From an uncultured Flavobacteriales bacterium (GTDB lineage Bacteria; Bacteroidota; Bacteroidia; Flavobacteriales; Crocinitomicaceae): DNA of 64,000 nt. The DNA lies in NCBI GenBank assembly GCA_946479285.1, contig CAMLFH010000002.1:186001-250000 (forward strand), given 5' to 3'. This document shows positions 51,022 through 59,059 of the stretch, piece by piece. The notes beneath the pieces are model-generated. The model was not told where the DNA came from. It did not search any database and saw nothing but the letters and a program-made list of their open reading frames with translations. The translations under genes and the position numbers were made by a program. How positions within the stretch are numbered: the first letter of the stretch is position 1; each line of letters begins with the position of its first letter.

Positions 51022-51063
51022 GCAGTTATTTGACTGCAAATCAAAATGCAGTTATTTAACTGC
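51022..51063 (-). promoter_or_regulatory. Tandem ArsR operators, copy 2
   Basis: Two palindromes, GCAGTTA-TT-TGACTGC (51022-51037, one mismatch) and GCAGTTA-TT-TAACTGC (51048-51063, perfect), spaced by 10 bases as in copy 1. The half-site GCAGTTA differs from GCAATCA/GCAATTA in copy 1. Confidence 0.75.
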
Positions 51064-51210
51064 GCAAATCTTTTGTCATTTTTTTTTGAAAGGCTAGATG
51101 GAATGAGTCAACGGCAGATTTGCGGAGTGGCAAGATTTAGGAGCACAAAATTGTCTGTGAGCATTGAATTTGACTAGAAGCACTGAAGTTCAGATTTAGT
51201 AAAAATTTTC
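51064..51210. other. Non-coding tract before the copy-2 ArsR operator
   Basis: 147 bases with no gene. It contains the word CGCAAATC (51063-51070) and its complement GATTTGCG (51117-51124) 46 bases apart. The style (GCAGATTTGCGGAGTGGCAAG) recalls intergenic segments I associate with mobile gene-cassette flanks in Bacteroidota, but I cannot show it. Confidence 0.25.
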
Positions 51211-51495
51211 TTAATCTTTAAATTCTTTAAACAATTGATCATCTACGAAAATTCTATAAGTATTACTTCTAAATCCTGCGAGTGACAATGGTCTGATTTT
51301 TTCTATTTTAATCAGGTGCTTTTCATCGACTCCAACTGCAAATTCATATGTTTTTGTTAAGTCCACTGAATACAACCTAAAATCACTTTTTATTTTTTTT
51401 CCGTTTACAGTTATTTTTACATTCCCCCAGAATTTGTTAAAACTATAATCAATAACTTGTTTTTCTTCGTTTCCGATTTCAACAATAAATTTCAT
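51211..51495 (-). CDS. Hypothetical protein (94 aa)
   Basis: MKFIVEIGNEEKQVIDYSFN opens; GNVKITVNGKKIKSDFRLYSVDLTKTYEFAVG and EKHLIKIEKIRPLSLAGFRSN follow; ends in IFVDDQLFKEF. A small all-beta protein with alternating polar/hydrophobic residues, maybe a beta-sandwich. It lies alone in a more AT-rich stretch with non-coding flanks that differ from the rest of the window, a hint of a separately acquired gene. No family recognised. Confidence 0.6.
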   Translation of the reverse strand: MKFIVEIGNEEKQVIDYSFNKFWGNVKITVNGKKIKSDFRLYSVDLTKTYEFAVGVDEKHLIKIEKIRPLSLAGFRSNTYRIFVDDQLFKEFKD

Positions 51496-51702
51496 TTTTT
51501 GATTTTTAGTGATTACTATTTTGTGTGCGTTTGGATCTTCTGCTATTTCAAGAATTCGTCAACGCCAATAATCGGGGATTGGAACAAAGAACTAGCCACG
51601 AGAACAATACGAAGATCAGACAATACCCTTTCAATTAACTCATCAACCGAACATTACGCGTAGCCGCTGCTAGCTGTGGTTGTTTTAACGCTAAATCTTA
51701 CG
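51496..51702. other. Non-coding tract with short palindromes
   Basis: 207 bases without a convincing gene. It ends in TAGCCGCTGCTA and GTTTTAAC (short inverted repeats at 51661-51690), followed by TTACGCTAAATC repeated once. The composition differs from neighbours and may mark a cassette boundary next to the small 51.2-kb gene. Confidence 0.25.
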
Positions 51703-52089
51703 CTAAATCCAATCTAGATTCTTTACGGTAAGCTCACTTTCCACGTCACCTGTATGCAATGTTTCCTTGGGTTCAAAAAGTAAATTAAAAACTATTTCTC
51801 CATTTGTATGCGGCCGATGTTCAACGCCTTTTGGAACGATTAAAATTTCGCCCTCGTTCACTTTGATAGTTCGTCCGTCTCTAAAATCCATCAATAAAGT
51901 ACCTTTGAATACCATAAAGAGTTCGTCTTCTTTTTCATGACTATGCCAAACAAAATCGTCCTTTAACTTACAGAGTTTTACGTACTGCCCGTTAAGTTCG
52001 CCGATGATGTGAGGTGTCCAATTTTTTTCAATCAATGAAAACTTTTCACTGATATTTATAGGATTGATTTCTTCCATTTTTTTGTGCAT
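51703..52089 (-). CDS. Cupin-domain protein
   Basis: 128 residues. FVWHSHEKEDELFMVFKGTLLMDF carries the first cupin motif with His49, His51 and Glu55; EGEILIVPKGVEHRP the second with His91. This is a single-domain cupin, in a small-molecule family of unknown reaction. Two ATGs are possible, at 52089 and 52077; the latter gives MEEINPINISEK. No partner gene visible. Confidence 0.88.
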   Translation of the reverse strand: MHKKMEEINPINISEKFSLIEKNWTPHIIGELNGQYVKLCKLKDDFVWHSHEKEDELFMVFKGTLLMDFRDGRTIKVNEGEILIVPKGVEHRPHTNGEIVFNLLFEPKETLHTGDVESELTVKNLDWI

Positions 52090-52266
52090 TTTTTTATAAT
52101 CACCTCTAACTTATACATCCCACAAAATGATCCTTTGACGGGAAGTAGTTGTTGTATCGATTTCATAATTTGGGGTTCCTTCAAATATATCACGGAAATC
52201 CTCAAGTACTATGAATTATTCTCTAATATCTTTCTTATAATCCGGCATAAACCGTGTTATTGTTTG

Positions 52267-53232
52267 TTACACCGCATATTTCTTACGATATTCAATGGGC
52301 GACAGGTCTGTATATTTTTTAAAAACATTTCTAAAAGCATTCATATCATTGTAACCTGTTTCGTAAATGATTTCGTTTACTGTTTTTCGGTTTGTCTCCA
52401 GATGTTTCTTGGCAAACTCAACTTTTACTCTTTGTACATATTCCAGGATCGAGTTACTCGTATGTTTTTTAAACCGTCTTTCAAATGTTCTGCGTCCCAC
52501 GCCAAACCTGGTGCAAATTTCATCAACAGTAAAAGATTCTGTCGGGTTGTTTTCTATAAATTCCTGAGCATCCAGAACAACCTGGTCACCGTGCCCTTTT
52601 TGTCCTATAAAAATCACAAACGGATTTTGACTCTTTCTTTGTATGTCAATTTCAAATATTTTTGAAGCAAGAATTGAAATTTCCCGGCCTAGATGCTTTT
52701 CAATAACATAAAGCAAAAGGTTCAAATAGGAAAATCCTCCACCACAGGTATAAATTCCTTTTTCATCTGTAATAATGATGTCGTCAATAATTTTTATGTC
52801 GGGAAACATGGCTTTAAACTCATTTTTCGCTGCCCAATGCACCGCACATTTTTTCTCTTCTAATAATCCTGTTGACGCTAAAAAAAAGGACCCGACACAA
52901 AGACAAACAATTTCTGCATTGCTTTGATATTGCGCGATTACCCATTCTTTGTATTCTTTATTCTTTGAAATTGCCTCAGGAAAATCTCCGCATAATAACG
53001 GAATTACAATGACGTCTGTTTTAGAAATTTCATGGATAGTTTTATCAGCCTGAATAGTATAAAGACCATTATTGAGGCTGGTTTTCTTTTCCAAGCCTAC
53101 AATTTCCACTTTATAAAAAGCTGATTTCCCTTGATATTTCATAAATTCATTCACCCTTGAAAAAAGTTGATGACTGCTGTCAATACTTGTCAGTGTTGCA
53201 TCATAAAGCGGCAAAATGGAGATGTGTTTCAT
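52267..53232 (-). CDS. GlxA-type transcriptional regulator (DJ-1/PfpI + AraC)
   Basis: 321 residues from ATG at 53232 (a TTG 60 bases upstream is less likely). The N-terminal DJ-1/PfpI domain has HISILPLYDATLTSIDSS, DVIVIPLLCGDFPEAIS and EIVCLCVGSFFLASTGLLEEKKCAVHWAAK. The C-terminal AraC domain (about 215-320) has TVDEICTRFGVGRRTFERRFKKHTSNSILEYVQR and TVNEIIYETGYNDMNAFRNVFKKYTDLSP. Like GlxA it may respond to a small metabolite through the DJ-1 fold. Divergent from a VOC gene, its likely target. Confidence 0.9.
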   Translation of the reverse strand: MKHISILPLYDATLTSIDSSHQLFSRVNEFMKYQGKSAFYKVEIVGLEKKTSLNNGLYTIQADKTIHEISKTDVIVIPLLCGDFPEAISKNKEYKEWVIAQYQSNAEIVCLCVGSFFLASTGLLEEKKCAVHWAAKNEFKAMFPDIKIIDDIIITDEKGIYTCGGGFSYLNLLLYVIEKHLGREISILASKIFEIDIQRKSQNPFVIFIGQKGHGDQVVLDAQEFIENNPTESFTVDEICTRFGVGRRTFERRFKKHTSNSILEYVQRVKVEFAKKHLETNRKTVNEIIYETGYNDMNAFRNVFKKYTDLSPIEYRKKYAV

Positions 53233-53356
53233 CTTACAAATGTAAAGAAACGTCTTGTCGCAATCAACGGGTAATATTGTCGTATTTACCAAGTAGTGCT
53301 GTTCTATGATATAAATACCTTTAGGAGGATGAATGAATAACTAAAAAAGTAAAAAA

Positions 53357-53683
53357 ATGAAATCAGTAGAAATTATTATGATTCCTGTAAAGGATAGACA
53401 AAAAGCAAAAGAATTCTATTTGAAACTCGGTTTTCAGGTTGTTTTGGAAGCACCTGATCCGCATGGTGAAACGTGGATACAAATGGGTTTACCGAATAGC
53501 AATACTACTATTTCGCTTGCAGGTTTTCAGGGTATTATTTGCGAAACCGACAACATTGAAAAAGAAATGGAAGAGTTGAAAGCAAAAGGAATTGAGGTCG
53601 GAAAAATTGATGATACGCCCTGGGGAAAATTTGCCTGGCTAAAGGATTTGGATGGAAACAGTTTGTGTCTTCATCAGAAGTAA
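53357..53683 (+). CDS. VOC family protein
   Basis: 108 residues: VEIIMIPVKDRQKAKEFYLKLGFQVVLEAPDPHGETWIQMGLPNS and KIDDTPWGKFAWLKDLDGNSLCLHQK, with the metal-ligand pattern and the KDLDGNSLCLHQ ending of glyoxalase/bleomycin-resistance proteins. One of the few plus-strand genes; 125 bases separate its start from that of the divergent GlxA-type regulator. A bidirectional terminator follows. Confidence 0.9.
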   Translation: MKSVEIIMIPVKDRQKAKEFYLKLGFQVVLEAPDPHGETWIQMGLPNSNTTISLAGFQGIICETDNIEKEMEELKAKGIEVGKIDDTPWGKFAWLKDLDGNSLCLHQK

Positions 53684-53726
53684 TAGGTCTTTGTCAGCGA
53701 TGTTAAATTTTTGAAGTTCGTTTAAC

Positions 53727-53759
53727 AAAAAAAGCGTCCCACATGTGGGACGCTTTTTT
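53727..53759. terminator. Bidirectional terminator between the VOC gene and typA
   Basis: Palindrome GCGTCCCACA / TGTGGGACGC flanked by A7 and T6 (53727-53759), perfect for at least 32 bases. It serves the plus-strand VOC gene and, on the minus strand, the end of typA (53829). Confidence 0.9.
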
Positions 53760-53828
53760 AATTATTTCTATCTCCCCTTTTCCCGATAATCAGCTGTGGC
53801 TGATATTCGAACTGACAGGGAATCAAAA

Positions 53829-55625
53829 TTATTTACCAGCTCTTTTACGCTCGTTCTCTTTCAGGAAGATTTTACGGATACGTAAGTTTTCAGGTGTTAC
53901 TTCTACGTACTCATCTCCCTGGATGTATTCCAAACACTCTTCCAAAGAGAAGATTTTTGCCGGTGCCAAACGAACTTTCTCGTCTGCTCCTGATGAACGC
54001 ATGTTAGACATTTTCTTTGTCTTAGTTACGTTTACACACAAATCTCCTGCACGTGAGTTTTCACCGATTACCTGACCTTCGTAAATATTCTCATTAGGAT
54101 TAATGAAGAATTTACCACGATCCTGCAAGTTGTTCAATGAGAACGGAATAGATGTTCCTTGCTCCAATGAGATCATAGATCCGTTTTGACGTCCCGGAAT
54201 ATCACCTCTGTATGGTTGATATTCTAAGAAACGGTGAGTCATAATTGCTTCACCTGCAGTTTGCGTCAACAAGTAGTTACGTAAACCAATGATTCCACGT
54301 GATGGGATTTGGAATTGAATGATCATACGAGCTCCTTTCGGTTCCATATTGGTCATTTCACCTTTGCGTTTTGTAACGGCCTCAACAGCTGTTCCTGAAA
54401 ACTCTTCCGGTAAATCAATTGTCAATTCCTCAACCGGCTCACATTTAACACCATCAATTTCTTTGATAATTACCTGTGGCTGACCCACTTGTAATTCGTA
54501 TCCTTCACGACGCATTGTTTCGATCAATACTGACAAGTGCAATACACCACGACCAGCAACGATCCATTTGTCTGCTTTATCCGTATCGGAAACACGCATT
54601 GCCAGGTTTTTCTCCAACTCTTTTTGCAAACGCTCCTGGATGTGACGGGAAGTTACTTTCTTCCCTTCTTTCCCGAAGAACGGTGAATCGTTGATAGAGA
54701 ACAACATGTTCATTGTCGGCTCATCAATCTTGATAGATGCCAATGGCTCCGGATTATCAATATCACAGATAACATCACCAATTTCGAATCCTTCGATCCC
54801 TGTAACCGCACAAATATCTCCGGCAACAACCGAATCTACTTTACGACGCTCAGTTCCGTCAAAAACGAACAATTCTTTCACACGGTGTTTCTCTTGAGTA
54901 CCATCGCGTTTTGCCAAAATGATCGGTTGATTTTCTTTCAATTCTCCACGGTGTAAACGACCGATTGCGATACGTCCAACGTATGTAGAGAAATCCAAAG
55001 ATGTCACCAACATTTGAGTATTTCCTTCTTCGATAGGACGAGGCGGGAAATAATCCAAAATTTGGTCCAATAAATCTGTAATATCTTTTTTCGGCTGTTT
55101 CCAGTCTGTCGACATCCAACCGTTTTTAGCAGAACCGTAGATAGTTGGGAATTCCAACTGCTCCTCGTTTGCGTCCAATTCGAACATCAGATCGAATACT
55201 TTCTCATGTACTTCATCGGGAGTACAGTTGTCTTTGTCCACTTTGTTGATTACCAACAATGGTTTAAGACCCATTGACAATGCTTTCCCTAATACGAAAC
55301 GTGTTTGCGGCATCGGGCCTTCAAAAGCATCCACCAACAAACAAACTCCATCTGCCATGTTCAATACACGCTCTACCTCACCACCAAAATCGGCGTGTCC
55401 GGGAGTGTCAATAATATTGATCTTTGTTCCTTTGTAAGAAACGGAAACGTTTTTAGATACGATGGTGATTCCACGCTCACGCTCCAAATCGTTACTGTCC
55501 ATGATCAAATCTCCCGTAGGACGATCACGTTCATTAATTACATTTCCTGCCTCAATCATTTTGTCAACCAATGTTGTTTTACCGTGGTCAACGTGTGCAA
55601 TAATTGCGATGTTTCTAATTTCCAT
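53829..55625 (-). CDS. typA: Translational GTPase TypA/BipA
   Basis: 598 residues from ATG at 55625 (MEIRNIAI). G1 AHVDHGKT (about 10-17), switch I RERGITI, G3 DTPGHADFGGEVERVL, G4 NKVD, then domains II, III (FSINDSPFFGKEGKKVTSRHI and LLVNFSTL-like RGVLHLSVLIETMRREGYELQVGQPQVI), V and the C-terminal domain with GIIGLRNYLLTQTAGEAIM and PGRQNGSMISLEQG. Full family length. A ribosome-associated GTPase involved in assembly of the large subunit and low-temperature or stress growth. It follows the DEAD-box helicase gene, with a long inverted repeat between them. The longer frame to 55655 adds unconserved residues. Confidence 0.96.
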   Translation of the reverse strand: MEIRNIAIIAHVDHGKTTLVDKMIEAGNVINERDRPTGDLIMDSNDLERERGITIVSKNVSVSYKGTKINIIDTPGHADFGGEVERVLNMADGVCLLVDAFEGPMPQTRFVLGKALSMGLKPLLVINKVDKDNCTPDEVHEKVFDLMFELDANEEQLEFPTIYGSAKNGWMSTDWKQPKKDITDLLDQILDYFPPRPIEEGNTQMLVTSLDFSTYVGRIAIGRLHRGELKENQPIILAKRDGTQEKHRVKELFVFDGTERRKVDSVVAGDICAVTGIEGFEIGDVICDIDNPEPLASIKIDEPTMNMLFSINDSPFFGKEGKKVTSRHIQERLQKELEKNLAMRVSDTDKADKWIVAGRGVLHLSVLIETMRREGYELQVGQPQVIIKEIDGVKCEPVEELTIDLPEEFSGTAVEAVTKRKGEMTNMEPKGARMIIQFQIPSRGIIGLRNYLLTQTAGEAIMTHRFLEYQPYRGDIPGRQNGSMISLEQGTSIPFSLNNLQDRGKFFINPNENIYEGQVIGENSRAGDLCVNVTKTKKMSNMRSSGADEKVRLAPAKIFSLEECLEYIQGDEYVEVTPENLRIRKIFLKENERKRAGK

Positions 55626-55653
55626 TCTATTAATTATAAATTCTTTAATTATC

Positions 55654-55695
55654 AATTATCAAGTGAGATTCTCTAGAGTCACTCACTTGATAATT
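55654..55695. repeat. Long inverted repeat between the DEAD-box helicase and typA
   Basis: Perfect 14-bp arms (AATTATCAAGTGAG and CTCACTTGATAATT) separated by 14 bases that include CTCTAGAG. It sits between the helicase stop (55719) and typA start (55625). No T-run follows on the minus strand, so an RNA structure or protein-binding site is likelier than a terminator. Related TGATAATT words occur at 55691-55709 and upstream of the helicase near 57834-57865. Confidence 0.6.
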
Positions 55696-55718
55696 AAATC
55701 CTTGATAATTGCTAATTC

Positions 55719-57737
55719 TTATTTGCTGTAACTTGAATCAAATCTGCGTCCGCCACCTGAGCTTCTGCGTTCTCCGCCACCTGATGAGCGACGTTCTGAA
55801 GAACCTCCTGATGCGGAACCATAAGATTTGTTTCCTCCGGAGAATCCACCACCGGATGAACGACGGTCGCTGCTTCTGCGTTCGCTTCCTCCTGCTTCAG
55901 ATGATTTACCGTAGCTTGAGCTTCCTCCACGGAAACCTCCACCACCTGATGAACGACGATCTCCGCCTCCACCTGATGAACGATCACGGTCTCCAAAAGA
56001 ACGACGTTCTCCACCACCACTGCTTCTGCGATCAGAACCTTCTTTCTTCTGAGTAATTTCAACGCTTACGCTATTTCCTTCGTAATCTGCTCCATTTACT
56101 TTTGATAAAATCGCTGCTTCATCTGTTTTGTCAGCTTCAAAGAATGAGAAGTTCGGCATCACATCGATACGACCGATAGAACCACTGTTCAATCCTGTTG
56201 AATCACAGATCACACGCAATAAACCACCCGGGTTTAATCCGTCGCGTTTTCCAAGGCTTACAAAGAAACGAGTTCTGTTTGCGCTATCGCCACGATCTGC
56301 TCTTGGAGCACGTTCGCTTCTTTCACCTCTATCGCTTTTTTCAAAACGGTCCTTGCGGTCAAAACGATCGTTTCCGCCTCTTTCTTTGCGATCTTCACGA
56401 TCACCTCTTCCAGCGCTTACATTCAAATCACCTGCACGATCGTAGTATTCAATAAAACGATTGAATTCAGCAGAAATGAATTTTTTGATCACTTCTTCTT
56501 TAGACAACTCTTCAAAATCTGCCATGATTGCAGGCAAGAATGGAGCGATATCATTTTCTTTCACTTCAATTTCTTTCACTTTGGAAATCAATTTGTTCAA
56601 TTGGATTCCACAGATCTCTGAAGCTTCAGGAATCAATGCAGCTGTAAACGTAGTACGAATCTGACGCTCAATTGCTTTGATTTTAAAGTTCTCACGTGTA
56701 TTGATCAATACCAATGATTTACCCTGACGACCAGCACGAGCTGTACGACCTGAACGGTGCGTATAATTCTCGATATCATCCGGTAAGTTGTAATTGATAA
56801 CGTGTGTAATATTGTCTACGTCAATTCCACGGGCAGCAACATCTGTTGCAACCAACAACTGGATTGAACGCTCACGGAAACGGTCCATCACACGGTCACG
56901 CATTGCCTGAGATAAATCTCCATGCAATGGTTCAGCGCTGTATCCTTCTTTTGCCAATTTCTCAGCAACGGTAGCCGTTTCATTACGTGTTCTACAGAAA
57001 ACCAATCCGAAGATATCCGGACTAGCGTCAATTAATCTTTTCAATGCATCGTAACGATCGCGTTCTTTTACTGTGTAGTAAATGTGCTCGATGTTTTCGT
57101 TACTTTGGTTTTTGTGGCCCATGGCAACTTCCAAAGGATCTGTCATGTAATTTTTAGCAATCGCTGCCACTTCTTTTGGCATTGTTGCGGAAAATAACCA
57201 CACATTCTTTGTATCCGGGGTAGCATTCAAAATTGCGTCAATGTCTTCTTTGAAGCCCATATTCAGCATTTCATCTGCTTCGTCAAGCACTACTGTTTCA
57301 ACTGTTTTCAAGTTGATTGCTTTACGATTGATCAAATCAACCAAACGCCCAGGCGTTGCTACAACGATCGTTGCACCACGCTTAATATCACTCATTTGTT
57401 TGCGGATATCCGTACCACCGTAAACGGCAACTACTTTAATCTGACGATCAAACTGAGCAAATGCTTCTAAGTCTTTGGAGATTTGTAAACACAATTCACG
57501 CGTTGGAGCGATGATTAAACCTTGTGTTTCAGTGGGGCGGTCTGTTACCTTGTGAATTAACGGTAAGCCGAATGCGGCTGTTTTCCCTGTCCCTGTTTGT
57601 GCGAGTCCGACAAAATCGCTTTCATCATTTAGTAAGTGCGGAATGGCACTTTGTTGGATCGGAGTTGGTTCTGCAAAACCCATTGCTTCTATCGACTGCA
57701 GAACCTCAACTCTTAACCCGAGTTCTTTAAAGGTCAT
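55719..57737 (-). CDS. DEAD-box ATP-dependent RNA helicase with DbpA RNA-binding domain and RS/GG-rich tail
   Basis: 672 residues. Core 1-375: Q motif GFAEPTPIQ, motif I AQTGTGKT, Ia PTRELCLQI, DEAD (VLDEADEML), SAT (FSATMP), motif V TDVAARGID and VI HRSGRTARAG. A DbpA-type RNA-binding domain spans about 485-565 (TRFFVSLGKRDGLNPGGLLRVICDSTG). The last 100 residues are low-complexity repeats of RRSSGGG and related units, typical of RNA-binding tails that promote condensation. It unwinds structured RNA, in ribosome assembly or cold response. A -7 box TACCTTTG is upstream. It is probably in one operon with typA. Confidence 0.95.
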   Translation of the reverse strand: MTFKELGLRVEVLQSIEAMGFAEPTPIQQSAIPHLLNDESDFVGLAQTGTGKTAAFGLPLIHKVTDRPTETQGLIIAPTRELCLQISKDLEAFAQFDRQIKVVAVYGGTDIRKQMSDIKRGATIVVATPGRLVDLINRKAINLKTVETVVLDEADEMLNMGFKEDIDAILNATPDTKNVWLFSATMPKEVAAIAKNYMTDPLEVAMGHKNQSNENIEHIYYTVKERDRYDALKRLIDASPDIFGLVFCRTRNETATVAEKLAKEGYSAEPLHGDLSQAMRDRVMDRFRERSIQLLVATDVAARGIDVDNITHVINYNLPDDIENYTHRSGRTARAGRQGKSLVLINTRENFKIKAIERQIRTTFTAALIPEASEICGIQLNKLISKVKEIEVKENDIAPFLPAIMADFEELSKEEVIKKFISAEFNRFIEYYDRAGDLNVSAGRGDREDRKERGGNDRFDRKDRFEKSDRGERSERAPRADRGDSANRTRFFVSLGKRDGLNPGGLLRVICDSTGLNSGSIGRIDVMPNFSFFEADKTDEAAILSKVNGADYEGNSVSVEITQKKEGSDRRSSGGGERRSFGDRDRSSGGGGDRRSSGGGGFRGGSSSYGKSSEAGGSERRSSDRRSSGGGFSGGNKSYGSASGGSSERRSSGGGERRSSGGGRRFDSSYSK

Positions 57738-57759
57738 AAAATAAATCTAAAATTTTGTG

Positions 57760-57767
57760 CAAAGGTA
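57760..57767 (-). promoter_or_regulatory. Candidate promoter -7 box of the helicase gene
   Basis: TACCTTTG on the minus strand matches TAnnTTTG, 22 bases before the ATG. It is preceded by an A-rich run. The -33 box is unclear. The rest of 57768-57920 shows nothing else but words related to the inverted repeat at 55654. Confidence 0.4.
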
Positions 57768-57920
57768 GAACCTTTTTTTGGATGTTTGTTAATAAAGTTG
57801 CAACTAATTGTTAATTAATGGTTTTGATGCCTGAGATTATCAATTATTACTGATTTAATTATCAAGAGATAAATACGCTGTTCTTCAACATATTCAGCAC
57901 TTTCGTTCATGCTTTTGAAT

Positions 57921-58784
57921 TCAAACATTAGTTCCTATCTTCAATTTCTCATCAATAGCAGCTGTTAAGCAAACGGGACACAAACAATCGGTACTATTTT
58001 CCATGGGCATGATCATAGGAAGTTCCGCACACCAGCAGCCATCGGTATAACAGGAAAATGATTTGTTACACTTCACGCATTTTTTGTGTTTCTCCAATGC
58101 CGGTGCGTGGTAATCCCCATCCAGGGAAAGTTTCAGTTCGGAGAGATGTGTCATTTCATCTAGCTGAGTGAGGTTATATTTCTCCAGTTTAATTGGAGCA
58201 CGATAACCCGGGCCATTTAGTATCATCGTGTGGTATTCTCCCTGTTCGCCGCAAAGATCCAAACCGTTTTCTTTTCCCTGGCCCGTGAATTGTTCAATCA
58301 GCTCCCGATCGATTCTTTTTCCGGCAAAATGCTCATCGAGCCACGGCTTTTTAATCATAGTCAGGACAACTTCAAACTTAAATTGAAGCAGCAATTCCAG
58401 GACTTCTCCCCGATTCTTCTGCCATAATGGGACAAAAGTGTTCATTCCAACAGCTTTTGCCCTTTCGGTAATCCAGTTTGAATTTCCGTGTACTTCTGAT
58501 ATATCGCCGGAAACTGCAGTGGAAATTCCCAATTGATCTTTCAGTTTTTTCAATTGAAGCTCATAGTTCTCCTCAAAAGGTTCCTGGATTTCAAGAAGGA
58601 TGTGCGTAATGCCCAAAGATTTGGATTGCAGTTCCATCCATTCCTTCGGATGTGCTCTGAATTCCGTTGATTTTGAATGAAAGGTCACCAAAGCAATGAT
58701 CTCAAGGCCTTTTTCTTTTGCAAGCTGCAAAGCCAGGTTACAGTCTTTTCCTCCCGACCACAATACGATTGCTTTCTCTTTCAT
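57921..58784 (-). CDS. Dph6-like ATP pyrophosphatase with cysteine-rich CWC domain
   Basis: 287 residues from ATG at 58784. PP-loop KAIVLWSGGKDCNLALQLAKEKG, then STAVSGDISEVHGNSNWITERAKAVGMNTFVPLWQKN and GLDLCGEQGEYHTMILNGPGYRAPIKL, the diphthine-ammonia ligase (Dph6/ATP-binding) family pattern. The C-terminal 50 residues (KCVKCNKSFSCYTDGCWCAELP, then TDCLCPVCLTAA) match the cysteine-rich CWC domain, fused here. Diphthamide is absent from bacterial EF-G, so the substrate must be something else. No partner gene nearby. Confidence 0.85.
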   Translation of the reverse strand: MKEKAIVLWSGGKDCNLALQLAKEKGLEIIALVTFHSKSTEFRAHPKEWMELQSKSLGITHILLEIQEPFEENYELQLKKLKDQLGISTAVSGDISEVHGNSNWITERAKAVGMNTFVPLWQKNRGEVLELLLQFKFEVVLTMIKKPWLDEHFAGKRIDRELIEQFTGQGKENGLDLCGEQGEYHTMILNGPGYRAPIKLEKYNLTQLDEMTHLSELKLSLDGDYHAPALEKHKKCVKCNKSFSCYTDGCWCAELPMIMPMENSTDCLCPVCLTAAIDEKLKIGTNV

Positions 58785-59059
58785 TGGTTCGAAGTTAGGG
58801 AAAAGCACTCACAATAGAAATTTTCACCACAACGCTTACACAGTAGCTACAGCGAAGGCGCAAAGGCCACAAGGCACACGAGGATTTGTTTTTAGGATGT
58901 GTGGATTAAAAGTTCGACCGTAAAGGCCACAAAAGCATATGAGGATTATTGGAAAACCGTCCGGAAATTTAGAGAACACACTGATTTAACTACCCACACA
59001 GCACCTGATTAAATCATTTCTTTGTGTACTTCGTGCGCTTTGTGGTGAAAAGAGGATTC
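58785..59059. repeat. Intergenic region with degenerate repeats
   Basis: Contains two copies of a degenerate unit: AAAGGCCACAAGGCACACGAGGATT (58862-58886) and AAAGGCCACAAAAGCATATGAGGATT (58922-58947), and an inverted relative around 59020-59055. Such AAGGCCACAA-type units are dispersed in Bacteroidota intergenic DNA. No gene was seen. Confidence 0.4.

Noticed and set aside
51022..51063. The ArsR operators as a short CRISPR-like or REP repeat
   Set aside because: The two palindromes occur only directly before each ArsR gene with gene-specific half-sites, which fits operators.
55712..56062. Second minus-strand frame of 116 codons in the helicase tail
   Set aside because: Produced by repetitive Arg/Ser/Gly codons read in another frame; composition is Val/Glu repeats with no start context.
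56128..56455. Plus-strand Arg/Ser-rich frames over the helicase gene
   Set aside because: Antisense of Asp/Arg-rich codons of the helicase linker.
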